DNA of 64,000 nucleotides from Olivibacter jilunii (GCF_900607235.1 NZ_LR027849.1:806001-870000); one strand, 5' to 3'; positions 9,539 through 18,631 are shown, counted from the first letter of the stretch. Notes: generated from the letters alone by a model not told the origin. Translations and numbers: made by a program.

Positions 9539-10846
9539 ATGATTACACAAGTTTCAAGTTCATTATATCATCAATTAGTTACTTTTTTTGAAGAGAGGCT
9601 AACCTTAAAGGGATACCAGGAGCCGCAAGTCTCTCTACGTAAGGAGGCTTTTGCCCGTTTTAAGGATTGGGGCTTTCCTACGCTGAAGGCGGAAGATTGG
9701 AAGTACACGAATCTGCAACCTTTAATCAATCAGCATTATCTATTAAATGACGCCATTCCGGGAAAAAATGTAGATACGAGTCAAGCGATTATAAAAGGTT
9801 TGGACGCTTATCGACTCATATTAGTGAATGGGCGCTATCGCAAAGACCTTTCTGATGTTATTACAGAACCAGGCATATTTGTGAGTGCTATTGAAGATGT
9901 AGCGAATAATGAATTATTCGCTGCGCATTTTGCAAAATACGCAGATAAAACAGATAATCCACTAGTTGCGCTCAATACAGCTCTTCATGAGGGGGGACTC
10001 TATATCCACATAGGTCAAAATATTGCTTTAAAAAAGAGCATTCAAATTATTCATGTTGCATCTTCAAGTGAAGCTATTTTTAACCAAACAAGGAATTTAT
10101 TTGTTTTAGACCCAAACGCTGAAGCAGAGATTATCGAATCCTTTATTGCAAATGGTAGCACGATAAGTCTGAACAATACAGTATCCGAACTTGTTTTGAA
10201 CGAGAATGCTCATCTCCAACATTATTATTTACAGACTTCCGGCGAAAAGTCTCGATACCTTAACCATACAGAGGTTAAACAAGCTAAGCATAGCTTGTAC
10301 AACAACTATAATTGTTCATTTCCTGGATCTTCATTCGTTCGAAACAATATTAATGTCCGTTTAGACGATACATCGGTAGAAAGTCATTTATACGGGGTAA
10401 CGCTTACCGCTAAAGATCAACTGGTGGATAATCATACTATTGTTGACCATCGAATGCCTCATTGTGAAAGCTATGAATGGTACAAGAATATTGCACAAGA
10501 TACCTCAACGGCAGTATTCAATGGCAAGATTTTTGTACAACCCGACGCTCAGAAAACCAATGCTTTTCAACAGAATAACAACATGTTAATTGGTGATAAA
10601 GCAAGTATTCTGACCAAACCGCAATTAGAAATATTTGCAGATGATGTAAAATGTAGTCACGGTTGTACCATGGGACAATTCGATGATGAAGCTTTATTTT
10701 ACCTTAAAGCAAGAGGTATTGGCGAAGCGAGTGCAAGAGTGCTCTTGGTTCATGCTTTTGCCTTTGATGTAACGGAAAAGTTCAGCAATGATAATGTAAG
10801 AGCTTACGTTGATCATCTAATCGAACAGGGCCTAATTATTGAGTAA
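9539..10846 (+). CDS. sufD: Fe-S cluster assembly protein SufD
   Basis: A 435-residue SufB paralogue that partners SufB in the SufBC2D scaffold. Recognisable regions are FPTLKAEDWKYTNLQPL near the N-terminus, YNNYNCSFPGSSFVRNNI, and the C-terminal AQKTNAFQQNNNMLIGD and CSHGCTMGQFDDEALFYLKARGI stretches that are characteristic of the family. It sits between sufC and sufS in the operon. Confidence 0.96.
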   Translation: MITQVSSSLYHQLVTFFEERLTLKGYQEPQVSLRKEAFARFKDWGFPTLKAEDWKYTNLQPLINQHYLLNDAIPGKNVDTSQAIIKGLDAYRLILVNGRYRKDLSDVITEPGIFVSAIEDVANNELFAAHFAKYADKTDNPLVALNTALHEGGLYIHIGQNIALKKSIQIIHVASSSEAIFNQTRNLFVLDPNAEAEIIESFIANGSTISLNNTVSELVLNENAHLQHYYLQTSGEKSRYLNHTEVKQAKHSLYNNYNCSFPGSSFVRNNINVRLDDTSVESHLYGVTLTAKDQLVDNHTIVDHRMPHCESYEWYKNIAQDTSTAVFNGKIFVQPDAQKTNAFQQNNNMLIGDKASILTKPQLEIFADDVKCSHGCTMGQFDDEALFYLKARGIGEASARVLLVHAFAFDVTEKFSNDNVRAYVDHLIEQGLIIE

Positions 10847-10878
10847 TAAGTTTTCGGTCTTACTTTAAATTTCTGATT

Positions 10879-12102
10879 TTGACACATTACGATATTCATA
10901 GTATAAGAGCTGATTTTCCTATATTAAAAACGAAGGTAAATGGGTACCCCTTGGTTTATCTGGATAACGGAGCGACTACGCAGAAGCCACAATCGGTAAT
11001 TAATGCTATTACTGATTATTATACACAAATCAATAGTAATGTGCACCGGGGTGTTCATCACTTAAGTCAGCTGGCAACAGATGCTTATGAGGTCACACGG
11101 AGAAAGCTTTCTGAATTTATAAATGCAGCGCAAGATTATGAGGTTATTTTAACCAATGGGACTACGCACAGCATCAACTTGGTTGCGCATTGTTATGGAA
11201 AGCAATTTGTAAAAGAAGGGGACGAGATTATTATTTCGGCCATGGAACACCATAGCAATATTGTGCCTTGGCAAATGTTATGCGAAGAGCAGGGCGCGAA
11301 GCTACGTGTAGTTCCCATAAATGATGAAGGAGAATTGGATATGGGCGCTTATCAGGCTATGCTCAACGAAAGAGTAAAGCTTGTTTCCATAACCTACGTA
11401 TCAAATACGCTCGGAACTTTAAACCCAATAAAAGAGATTACAAAGCTGGCGCATGATCATGGCATTCCCGTGCTGGTTGATGGTGCGCAGGCCATACAAC
11501 ATTTACATGTGGATGTACAAGCTTTAGATGTTGATTTTTTCGCTTTTTCAGGACACAAGATGTACGGTCCAACCGGCGTGGGGGTCTTGTACGGAAAGGA
11601 AAAATGGTTGGATCAGATGCCGCCTTATCAAGGAGGGGGTGATATGATTAAAGAGGTTAGGTTTGAAAAGACGATTTATAACGAACTACCATTTAAATTT
11701 GAGGCGGGTACACCCAATATCGAAGCGGGAATATGTTTGGGGGCAGCCGTAGATTATATAAAGACGATTGGCTTGAGTCAGATTGCGCTTTATGAAACGG
11801 AACTGCTTAAATATGCGACTAAAGCTTTGTCGGAAATTGATCAAATCCGGTTTATAGGTACGGCGAAAGAGAAATCCAGCGTGATATCTTTTCTGGTGAA
11901 TGGTGCGCATCCGTACGATGTGGGCGTTATCTTAGACAAGTTGGGCATTGCTGTTCGTACTGGTCATCATTGCACACAACCTTTAATGGAGCGGTTTGGG
12001 ATTCCTGGCACGGTGCGTGCCTCCATTGCAATGTACAATACAAAGGAAGAAATAGATCTGTTGGTAAGCGCTGTAAAAAGAGCCGCTTCTATGTTGCTAT
12101 AA
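10879..12102 (+). CDS. sufS: cysteine desulfurase SufS (type II), TTG start
   Basis: A 407-residue PLP enzyme that removes sulfur from cysteine and passes it to SufE. The PLP lysine is Lys227 in FSGHKMYGPTG and the active-site cysteine is Cys365 in RTGHHCTQPLMERF, the type II (SufS) arrangement. The start must be the TTG at 10879, since no ATG or GTG gives the conserved N-terminus (IRADFPIL...VYLDNGATTQKP); the distance to sufD is 32 bp. It is followed two bases later by sufE. Confidence 0.96.
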   Translation: MTHYDIHSIRADFPILKTKVNGYPLVYLDNGATTQKPQSVINAITDYYTQINSNVHRGVHHLSQLATDAYEVTRRKLSEFINAAQDYEVILTNGTTHSINLVAHCYGKQFVKEGDEIIISAMEHHSNIVPWQMLCEEQGAKLRVVPINDEGELDMGAYQAMLNERVKLVSITYVSNTLGTLNPIKEITKLAHDHGIPVLVDGAQAIQHLHVDVQALDVDFFAFSGHKMYGPTGVGVLYGKEKWLDQMPPYQGGGDMIKEVRFEKTIYNELPFKFEAGTPNIEAGICLGAAVDYIKTIGLSQIALYETELLKYATKALSEIDQIRFIGTAKEKSSVISFLVNGAHPYDVGVILDKLGIAVRTGHHCTQPLMERFGIPGTVRASIAMYNTKEEIDLLVSAVKRAASMLL

Positions 12103-12104
12103 CG

Positions 12105-12533
12105 ATGGTTGATATGACAATTAAGGAAATACAGGACGAATTGATAGAAGATTTCTCTTTTTTCGAGGATTGGATGGCTAAATATGAATATATTATTCAA
12201 TTGGGGAAGGAGCTGCCTTTAATCGACGAGTCCCATAAAGTTGACGATTTATTGATTAAAGGATGCCAGTCTCGCGTTTGGTTGCATGCACAGTATGTAG
12301 ACGACAAAGTCTTTTTTACGGCCGATAGTGATGCAATCATTACTAAGGGACTTGTTAGCTTAATGATCAAAGTTTTATCCGGACAGCGTGCAGAAGATAT
12401 TGTGAGTGCCGATCTTTATTTTATAGATGAAATCGGATTAAAAGAACATTTGTCACCTACTCGTGCTAACGGGTTGGTGGCGATGGTAAAGCAAATGAAA
12501 TTGTACGCGCTTGCCCTAAATGCTAAACGTTAA
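12105..12533 (+). CDS. sufE: sulfur acceptor protein SufE
   Basis: A 142-residue protein that accepts persulfide sulfur from SufS and stimulates it. The acceptor cysteine is Cys54 in IKGCQSRVWL, as in the SufE/CsdE family. The ATG at 12105 begins two bases after the sufS stop; the ATG at 12114 is an equally possible start. An in-frame extension into sufS exists but is not coding. It closes the operon. Confidence 0.95.
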   Translation: MVDMTIKEIQDELIEDFSFFEDWMAKYEYIIQLGKELPLIDESHKVDDLLIKGCQSRVWLHAQYVDDKVFFTADSDAIITKGLVSLMIKVLSGQRAEDIVSADLYFIDEIGLKEHLSPTRANGLVAMVKQMKLYALALNAKR

Positions 12534-12653
12534 TTGGCACTCATTTTCCATCGTATTAAATGTACTATTGAATACCTAATCTTTGAAATTAAAAAATCAA
12601 TATTGTAAAATTTTATTTGGTTATTTGTTAACTTTACGCTAAAACTGTTAGCC

Positions 12654-13124
12654 ATGGCTTTTGAACCAGATAGAATTGATTTAAAGATTATTAAATTACT
12701 CCAAGAAAACGGTAGAATAACCAACTTACAACTTTCTTCCAATATCGGTTTGTCACCGGCACCAACACTGGAAAGGGTTCGAAAACTTGAAAATGCGGGC
12801 TATATCAAAAGCTACCATGCCTTGGTGGATGAAGAGCTTCTAGGCTTGGGCATTAAATCCTTTATACAAATACAATTGGATTTTCATACACACAATTCAA
12901 TCCCTGAATTTGTTGAAGCGATCAAAAGTATACCTGAAGTGACCGAATGCCATCACGTCACCGGGCAATGTGATTTTATTTTAAAGGTTTATGTCAAGGA
13001 CATTAAATCTTACGAGCGGTTGATTATGGAAAAGATTAGTCGGATACCATGTGTGAAAACCTTTCAAACGATGATGATTATGTCAACGTCTAAAAAAGAA
13101 CCGATCGTACCAATGGAATACTAA
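12654..13124 (+). CDS. Lrp/AsnC family transcriptional regulator
   Basis: A 156-residue regulator with an N-terminal winged helix-turn-helix (DLKIIKLLQENGRITNLQLSSNIGLSPAPTLERVRKLENAGYI, residues 9-50) and a C-terminal RAM/AsnC ligand-binding domain (EVTECHHVTGQCDFILKVYV). Such proteins sense amino acids and regulate nearby or global targets. It follows the suf operon after 120 bp and likely has its own promoter (TAACTTTA at 12629-12636, 17 nt before the ATG). Its targets are unknown. Confidence 0.9.
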   Translation: MAFEPDRIDLKIIKLLQENGRITNLQLSSNIGLSPAPTLERVRKLENAGYIKSYHALVDEELLGLGIKSFIQIQLDFHTHNSIPEFVEAIKSIPEVTECHHVTGQCDFILKVYVKDIKSYERLIMEKISRIPCVKTFQTMMIMSTSKKEPIVPMEY

Positions 13125-13155
13125 GATCGATTTTTTGCATAACAATCTACTAGGT

Positions 13156-13827
13156 CTACACCTGCCAGTCAATTGGCGTTTTTCCGTGTTTTTCTAAATA
13201 GTCATTGGTTTTTGAGAAGGGTTTACTGCCAAAAAATCCATTGTGTGCAGATAGCGGCGAAGGGTGGGCTGATGTTATAATCAAATGTTTGGAGGAATCG
13301 ATCAGTTTCACTTTCTGTTTAGCGTAATTTCCCCATAATATAAAAACAATTCCTTCTCTTCGTTGTGCGAGTTCCTTAATTACGGTATCCGTAAAAACTT
13401 CCCATCCTTTTTTTTGATGAGATGCTGCCATGTGTGCTCGCACCGTCATTACCGCATTAAGGAGCAGTACACCCTGATCAGCCCATTTGGTCAGTGTACC
13501 GTGATTGGGAATCTTAAAACCTGGAATATCATTACTTAATTCGATATACATATTCCGTAGCGATGGAGGGATTGCAATGCCTGGTTGAACCGAAAAAGAC
13601 AATCCATGTGCTTGTCCGATATTATGATAAGGATCTTGCCCCAAGATAACGGCTTTCACTTCATAAAAGGGTGTGTGTTCAAAGGCATTGAATATAAGTT
13701 TATTGGGCGGAAATACCTGATATTGTGCTTGCTCTGTCCTCAAAAAATTTCGTAACTCGCTCATATAGGTTTTGGAAAATTCCGGTTCTAAAATTTCTTT
13801 CCAGCTTTTTTCAAGGGCTATACTCAT
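13156..13827 (-). CDS. ung: uracil-DNA glycosylase, family 1
   Basis: A 223-residue base-excision repair enzyme that removes uracil from DNA. The water-activating Asp65 in GQDPYHN and the catalytic His188 in HPSPLSAHNGFFGSKPFS are present, with the family's usual length. I chose the ATG at 13825-13827; the in-frame TTG at 13831-13833 lies in the -7 promoter box. The gene is monocistronic. Confidence 0.96.
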   Translation of the reverse strand: MSIALEKSWKEILEPEFSKTYMSELRNFLRTEQAQYQVFPPNKLIFNAFEHTPFYEVKAVILGQDPYHNIGQAHGLSFSVQPGIAIPPSLRNMYIELSNDIPGFKIPNHGTLTKWADQGVLLLNAVMTVRAHMAASHQKKGWEVFTDTVIKELAQRREGIVFILWGNYAKQKVKLIDSSKHLIITSAHPSPLSAHNGFFGSKPFSKTNDYLEKHGKTPIDWQV

Positions 13828-13830
13828 GCT

Positions 13831-13861
13831 CAAACTTAGCTAAAATTGACATTATATACAA
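13831..13861 (-). promoter_or_regulatory. ung promoter, TTG-N20-TAAGTTTG, leaderless arrangement
   Basis: On the minus strand TTG (13859-13861), a 20-bp spacer and TAAGTTTG (13831-13838) form a full consensus promoter. The -7 box ends three bases before the ATG, exactly as at folK, so the mRNA probably starts at the start codon. Confidence 0.7.
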
Positions 13862-13989
13862 TACAATAGTCGTTTGCACGTCCTATAGACCGGATTTAAC
13901 AACAGATTTTAACGGATAATTTTTTGTTAAAACCCATAAATTAACGGATATTTGCAGCATTATAATGAATACATTCATAAAGTAAAGAT

Positions 13990-14526
13990 ATGCCAAATTT
14001 CATTCGTATTATTATAGCTTTCCTTTTGTTGGGAGCAGCTGTCAGTCTATTTGTATTTGGCCACTGGCCGTGGGGAGTATTAGCACTTCTTTTGGCTATA
14101 GTTGTTTTTGTCACTTTCTTTTTTAACGAAAATATGCTGATTGCGCAATTTTACTTACGAAAGGAAAATATGGACAAAGCAAAAACTTGGCTAAATAAAA
14201 TCACTAATTATGAGAAACAGTTGATTCGTGCTCAGCATGGGTATTATCATTTACTCATTGGACTAATTGAGTCGCGATCCGCTCCATTACAGTCAGAAAA
14301 ATATTTCAAGAAGGCACTTAGCTTAGGCATGCAGATGGATCATAACGTAGCATTGGCTAAATTAAGCCTGGCGGGCATCGCCATGGCCAAGCGAAATAAG
14401 CGGGAAGCTACACAATTACTTCAAGAGGCTAAAAAAGCTGATAAAAATAAATTGCTAGCCGATCAGATTAAAATGATGAAAGATCAAATGGGTATGCTTG
14501 ACAAGCAGCAGATGCGATTCCGTTAG
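13990..14526 (+). CDS. small membrane protein with TPR-like helical C-terminal domain
   Basis: A 178-residue protein with two membrane segments (about 4-25 and 28-47) separated by a tight HWPWG turn, followed by a soluble helical region whose repeats (WLNKITNYEKQLIRAQHGYYHLLIGL, AEKYFKKAL-like SEKYFKKALSLGM, ALAKLSLAGIAMAKRNKREATQLLQEAKK) resemble tetratricopeptide repeats. TPR domains hold protein partners; the partner is unknown. The N-terminus makes it an inner-membrane protein. No recognised gene name. Upstream there are two direct copies of TTAACGGATA (13909-13918 and 13941-13950). Confidence 0.75.
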   Translation: MPNFIRIIIAFLLLGAAVSLFVFGHWPWGVLALLLAIVVFVTFFFNENMLIAQFYLRKENMDKAKTWLNKITNYEKQLIRAQHGYYHLLIGLIESRSAPLQSEKYFKKALSLGMQMDHNVALAKLSLAGIAMAKRNKREATQLLQEAKKADKNKLLADQIKMMKDQMGMLDKQQMRFR

Positions 14527-14561
14527 TAAACAAGACGCCAGATACCCAAGCGAATTAAGAG

Positions 14562-14603
14562 CAGCTACTGTTGGTTAAACTTCTTCCTCCAGTAGCTGTT
14601 TTT
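14562..14603 (+). terminator. terminator of the TPR gene, embedded in the end of the convergent ABC gene
   Basis: CAGCTACTG (14562-14570) pairs with CAGTAGCTG (14590-14598), followed by TTTTT (14599-14603). The right arm and T-run lie inside the last codons of the minus-strand ABC transporter gene, whose stop is at 14575-14577. Confidence 0.65.
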
Positions 14604-16356
14604 CGTATAGCTCAAAGTAACTGCCTTTAGCAGCCAGAAGTTCTGTGTGTTTACCTTCTTCTATTATCTGACCGTTTTCCATTACCAAGATATGATCTGC
14701 GTTCTTGATGGTAGAAACACGATGCGCAATAAATATGGCGCTTCTGTCACGCATAACCGTACCTAAATTCTGAAGAATTTTTTCCTCTGTTTTGGTGTCT
14801 ACCGCTGATAGGCAGTCATCAAAAATTAGTATTTTAGGGTTTATTGTAATTGCTCTTGCTATCGAAACACGCTGTTTCTGTCCTCCCGAAAGGGTGATTC
14901 CTCTTTCTCCGATAGCTGTCTCAAAACCTTTTTCGAACTCCATGATATTGTCATACACGGCTGCTTTTTTTGTTGCCTCCTCTACCTTCGCCATATCCAG
15001 TTGATCCAGCCCAAAAGCGACGTTCTTTGCTATCGTATCTGAAAAAAGGAAAACGTCTTGCGGAACAAAACCTATTGTGCTCCGATAGCTGTTTAGGTTT
15101 AAGTCCTGTATGGGTATCCCATCGACAAGAATAGTACCGGAAGAAGTATCATACATACGCATTAAAAGTCGTGCAATGGTGGATTTTCCCGATCCTGTTT
15201 TGCCAATGATCGCTAAAATTTTTCCTGGATTAACCTTAAAAGATACTTCTTTTAGTGCAGTAATTCCTGTATCCGGATAGGTGAAAGATACGTTTCTAAA
15301 TTCAATATCTCCTCTAAACTCCTCTTTCCCGCCGGTTTGCGATTTTATACGAGGAGAAGTATCTAAAAATTCATTGATCCGTTTTTGCGAAGCTGCCGCT
15401 CGCTGCACCAATGAAGTCACCCAGGCAAGTGACATTGCAGGAAATGTTAATTGATTAACATAAACAATAAATTCTGCAATGTTTCCGGATGATATGCTAC
15501 CACGCATGACCTCGATACCTCCAATATAAATAGTTATAATCGTACTTAAACCAATGAGAAGTAAGATAAGCGGAAAAAATACAGCCTGAACTTTCACTAA
15601 TGATAAGGAGACAGTTTTGTAATCGTTGCTTTCTTTTGCAAAGCTGTTTTTCTTATCCTGCTCACGACTGTATGTTTTAATAACACGGATCCCTGAGAAA
15701 GTCTCTTGTACAAAAGAGCTCAACGCGGATAGCTGCTCCTGTATTTTTTCACTTCTTTTATTGATGAGCTTATTAATAAAAAGTATGACCGCTGATAGAA
15801 CGGGTATAGGAGCTAATGCGTAAATAGCTAGCTTGGCGTTCACGGTAAACATAGAACTAATGACCATTATTGACAGCACAACCGTGTTAATAGAGTACAT
15901 AATGGCCGGACCCAAGTAAGCTCGGACACGACTTACATCTTCGGTTACACGATTCATTAAATCTCCCGTGTTGTTTCGTTTAAAGAAAGCCATATCCAAT
16001 TGTTGGTAGTGATCATAAATTTCATTCTTTAGATCATATTCGATATGACGTGAAGTCAGGATGATTGTTTGTCTCATAAGAAAGAGGAACAGTCCCCTTA
16101 TCAGTGCTAAGACCAAAACAAGCGTACCAAATAAAAGAAGACTATGTCCAAATATCTCATAAATCAACGACTGACGTTCAAAGCCATCGAATAGCTGAAA
16201 AAGAGCTATATTATCTTTAACCAGATCAAAGGCAATACGAATTACTTGAGCCGGTATAATGCCGAAGTAGTTTGATACTACCACGAATATAAAACCGGGA
16301 ATCATTCGCCAACGATATTTATAGAAAAATTTATTAAGATAAGCTAAGTGCTTCAT
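14575..16356 (-). CDS. ABC exporter, fused membrane and ATPase domains (MdlA/YheI-like half-transporter)
   Basis: A 593-residue half-transporter: six membrane helices (about 15-310) then the nucleotide-binding domain with Walker A GKTGSGKST (385-393), Q-loop VPQD, signature LSGGQ (489-493), Walker B ILIFDD (509-514) and H-loop FIAHRVS. The residue after the Walker B aspartate is Asp514 instead of the catalytic Glu, and DDCLSAVD resembles the degenerate subunit of heterodimeric exporters such as MdlA or YheI. No second subunit is adjacent. Substrate is unknown; drug, peptide or lipid export is possible. A -7-like TACTTTTG lies upstream at 16382-16389. Confidence 0.88.
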   Translation of the reverse strand: MKHLAYLNKFFYKYRWRMIPGFIFVVVSNYFGIIPAQVIRIAFDLVKDNIALFQLFDGFERQSLIYEIFGHSLLLFGTLVLVLALIRGLFLFLMRQTIILTSRHIEYDLKNEIYDHYQQLDMAFFKRNNTGDLMNRVTEDVSRVRAYLGPAIMYSINTVVLSIMVISSMFTVNAKLAIYALAPIPVLSAVILFINKLINKRSEKIQEQLSALSSFVQETFSGIRVIKTYSREQDKKNSFAKESNDYKTVSLSLVKVQAVFFPLILLLIGLSTIITIYIGGIEVMRGSISSGNIAEFIVYVNQLTFPAMSLAWVTSLVQRAAASQKRINEFLDTSPRIKSQTGGKEEFRGDIEFRNVSFTYPDTGITALKEVSFKVNPGKILAIIGKTGSGKSTIARLLMRMYDTSSGTILVDGIPIQDLNLNSYRSTIGFVPQDVFLFSDTIAKNVAFGLDQLDMAKVEEATKKAAVYDNIMEFEKGFETAIGERGITLSGGQKQRVSIARAITINPKILIFDDCLSAVDTKTEEKILQNLGTVMRDRSAIFIAHRVSTIKNADHILVMENGQIIEEGKHTELLAAKGSYFELYEKQLLEEEV

Positions 16357-16381
16357 GAAGACTAAAATTAAACCTATCGTA

Positions 16382-16389
16382 CAAAAGTA
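16382..16389 (-). promoter_or_regulatory. -7 box TACTTTTG of the ABC exporter gene
   Basis: TAnnTTTG match on the minus strand, 25 bp before the ABC gene's ATG. No TTG was found at the ideal upstream distance. Confidence 0.4.
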
Positions 16390-16515
16390 CGTATCCTGAT
16401 AAAACTATTGCTATACTGAGTGCATTTAACTAATATTAAAATTAAATGGCAATGCAAACAATTATTTACTGAATGAAATGATTTTAAATTCGTAAAAAGA
16501 TACCGATAAAATTAG

Positions 16516-16523
16516 TACTTTTG
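16516..16523 (+). promoter_or_regulatory. -7 box TACTTTTG of the leucine dehydrogenase-like gene
   Basis: TAnnTTTG match 34 bp before the ATG at 16558. A TTG at -33 is not evident. Confidence 0.45.
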
Positions 16524-16557
16524 CGCAGAATTGCCGATACTAAAATAATAGTAAAAT

Positions 16558-17640
16558 ATGTCTTCCGAAACGCCATACCCCCAAATGTTTGATTTGTTAC
16601 GACAATTTGAACATCAAAAGATTGTATTTTGCCAAGATCATACAATAGGATTAAAGGCTATCATCGCTATTCATGACACTACACTTGGTCCCGCTATCGG
16701 TGGAGTACGTATGTTGCCATATAAAACCGAATTGGAAGCGATAGACGACGTCTTAAGATTGTCTCGGGCGATGACATATAAATCGGCAATAAGTGGTGTC
16801 AATTTAGGGGGTGGAACTGCGGTAATTATTGGCGATCACCGTACCCAGAAATCGGAAGTTATCTTAAGGAGGCTCGGGCAGTTTGTAGAAGAGATGAATG
16901 GTTCATTTATCGCTTCATTGGATATGGGAACTACTTCCAAGGATATGGAATTTATCCACATGGAAACCAACCATGTGGTTGGCTTGCCGAAATCTTTGGG
17001 TGGAAGCGGCGATACGGCTCCCTTCACCGCGAAAGGCGTGTTTTATGGTATAAAGGCAGCCGTCAAAGAACTTTATGGTACAGATAGTATGGCTGGGCGG
17101 ACGGTGGCCGTGCAGGGAACGGGAAAAGTGGGGGAACATCTTGTTTCATTACTTCGGGAAGAGAATGCGAAGGTATATGTAAGTGATATTGTTGAAGATC
17201 GAATGATTCAGGTTTCTAACAAATACGGTGCAGAAGCCATCGCGCATAATAACCTCTTCGATATGGATTTGGATGTTTATGCGCCTTGTGCATTAGGAGG
17301 GACAGTTAATAATTACACGATTGAGCGTATGAAATGCAAAATTATTGCGGGTTCTGCTAACAATCAGTTGGCCAACGATCGTGAACATGGCGCTAAGCTT
17401 CTGGAAAAAGGCATTATTTACGCGCCTGATTTTTTAATAAATGCTGGAGGCCTTTTGAGCTGCTATGCTGAAATTGCTGGATATAATGTCTTAAGAAGTG
17501 CCGCATTAACCGAAAATATCTATGAAGCAACGCGCTCGGTGATTCAAAAATCGTTGAAAGAAAAAATTCCAACGCATCAGGCTGCTATGCAAATTGCTGA
17601 AGACCGGATTGCGCTTATAAAAAAAATAAAACAAAACTAG
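16558..17640 (+). CDS. Glu/Leu/Phe/Val dehydrogenase family protein, leucine dehydrogenase-like
   Basis: A 360-residue protein aligned with leucine dehydrogenases, which deaminate branched-chain amino acids using NAD. The substrate-binding segment contains GPAIGGVRM (44-52) and MTYK with Lys75 conserved, and the Rossmann part has the dinucleotide motif GTGKVGE. In the glycine-rich NLGGGKxVIIGD motif the catalytic lysine is replaced by Thr87 (GGGTAVIIGD; codon ACT), so normal oxidative deamination is doubtful. It has its own -7 box and is followed by nusB after 43 bp. Family assignment is firm, activity is not. Confidence 0.85.
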   Translation: MSSETPYPQMFDLLRQFEHQKIVFCQDHTIGLKAIIAIHDTTLGPAIGGVRMLPYKTELEAIDDVLRLSRAMTYKSAISGVNLGGGTAVIIGDHRTQKSEVILRRLGQFVEEMNGSFIASLDMGTTSKDMEFIHMETNHVVGLPKSLGGSGDTAPFTAKGVFYGIKAAVKELYGTDSMAGRTVAVQGTGKVGEHLVSLLREENAKVYVSDIVEDRMIQVSNKYGAEAIAHNNLFDMDLDVYAPCALGGTVNNYTIERMKCKIIAGSANNQLANDREHGAKLLEKGIIYAPDFLINAGGLLSCYAEIAGYNVLRSAALTENIYEATRSVIQKSLKEKIPTHQAAMQIAEDRIALIKKIKQN

Positions 17641-17683
17641 TCATAGGGCTAGCATGACTATATAATCGTTCTTTATAAATAAT

Positions 17684-18631
17684 ATGTTAAATAGAAGGCA
17701 CCTGAGGGTTAAAGTATTACAAACAATCTATGCATTCCAGCAATCGGATGATAAGAATATAAACAATTTTGAAAAGGCATTGCTGAAAAGTGTTGATCAG
17801 GTTTATGAGATGTATATTTGGGTGCTCGCACTCGCGTCAGAGGTGGCTGAATATGCGTTGGTAGATGCGGAAGACCGGGCAAATAAATTTTTACCTACTG
17901 AACACGATCTCAATGCCAATACACGATTGGCGAATAACACCTTTATTGAACTGCTACAACAAAATGAGGAGTTTGTGGATCTGTGTAAAAAATATAAGGT
18001 AGATGCCGTTTTTGATATGGAAACGGTGAAAAGTATTTTCCACATTTTAAAACAATCTCCCGAGTATGTTGCTTATTTAGAGAATGAAGATCGATCGCTC
18101 AAGGCTGAGAAGGATATTATAAAGTTTATCTTTAAAAAAATTATATTGAAATCACCGGCTATTGAACAGATATTCGATGAGCATTTTATTAATTGGACGA
18201 CTGATAAAGATGTGTTACAAGCGCTGTTAGCTAAAACTTTGAAAAATTTCAACAGCGAAGATCCGGAGAAAAATAAGTTAGCGCAATTGTGTCCAAATTG
18301 GGTTGATGATAAAGAATTTATTGTTGACTTGTTTCGATTGACAACTCGGCATGGAGAGGATTATCAGATATATATTTCGGGGAAAACAAAAAACTGGGAA
18401 GCTGACAGAATAGCGTTAATTGATACCTTACTGATGAGAATGGCGATCACCGAATTATTGAATTTTTCTTCTATACCTGTTAAGGTTACAATTAATGAGT
18501 ATATTGAAATTTCTAAGGAATTTAGTACACCGAAGAGCAATTCGTTTATCAATGGCATCCTCGATAAAATTTTGATCGAACTTCAAAAGGAGGGCAAAAT
18601 CAGAAAATTCGGAAGGGGACTTATTGGATGA
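17684..18631 (+). CDS. nusB: transcription antitermination protein NusB
   Basis: A 315-residue NusB. The N-terminus (LNRRHLRVKVLQTIYAFQQSDD) is the conserved RNA-binding start of the family, and the C-terminal third (AITELLNFSSIPVKVTINEYIEISKEFSTPKSNSFINGILDKIL) carries the rest of the NusB fold. It is about twice the E. coli length because of a central insert, the usual state in Bacteroidota. It acts with NusE (S10, gene at 47186) in rRNA antitermination. The next gene begins 75 bp later. Confidence 0.93.
   Translation: MLNRRHLRVKVLQTIYAFQQSDDKNINNFEKALLKSVDQVYEMYIWVLALASEVAEYALVDAEDRANKFLPTEHDLNANTRLANNTFIELLQQNEEFVDLCKKYKVDAVFDMETVKSIFHILKQSPEYVAYLENEDRSLKAEKDIIKFIFKKIILKSPAIEQIFDEHFINWTTDKDVLQALLAKTLKNFNSEDPEKNKLAQLCPNWVDDKEFIVDLFRLTTRHGEDYQIYISGKTKNWEADRIALIDTLLMRMAITELLNFSSIPVKVTINEYIEISKEFSTPKSNSFINGILDKILIELQKEGKIRKFGRGLIG

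Noticed and set aside
11970-12104. Upstream extension of the sufE reading frame into sufS
   Set aside because: The extension overlaps the end of sufS in another frame and adds residues unlike SufE; the ATG at 12105 gives the family length.
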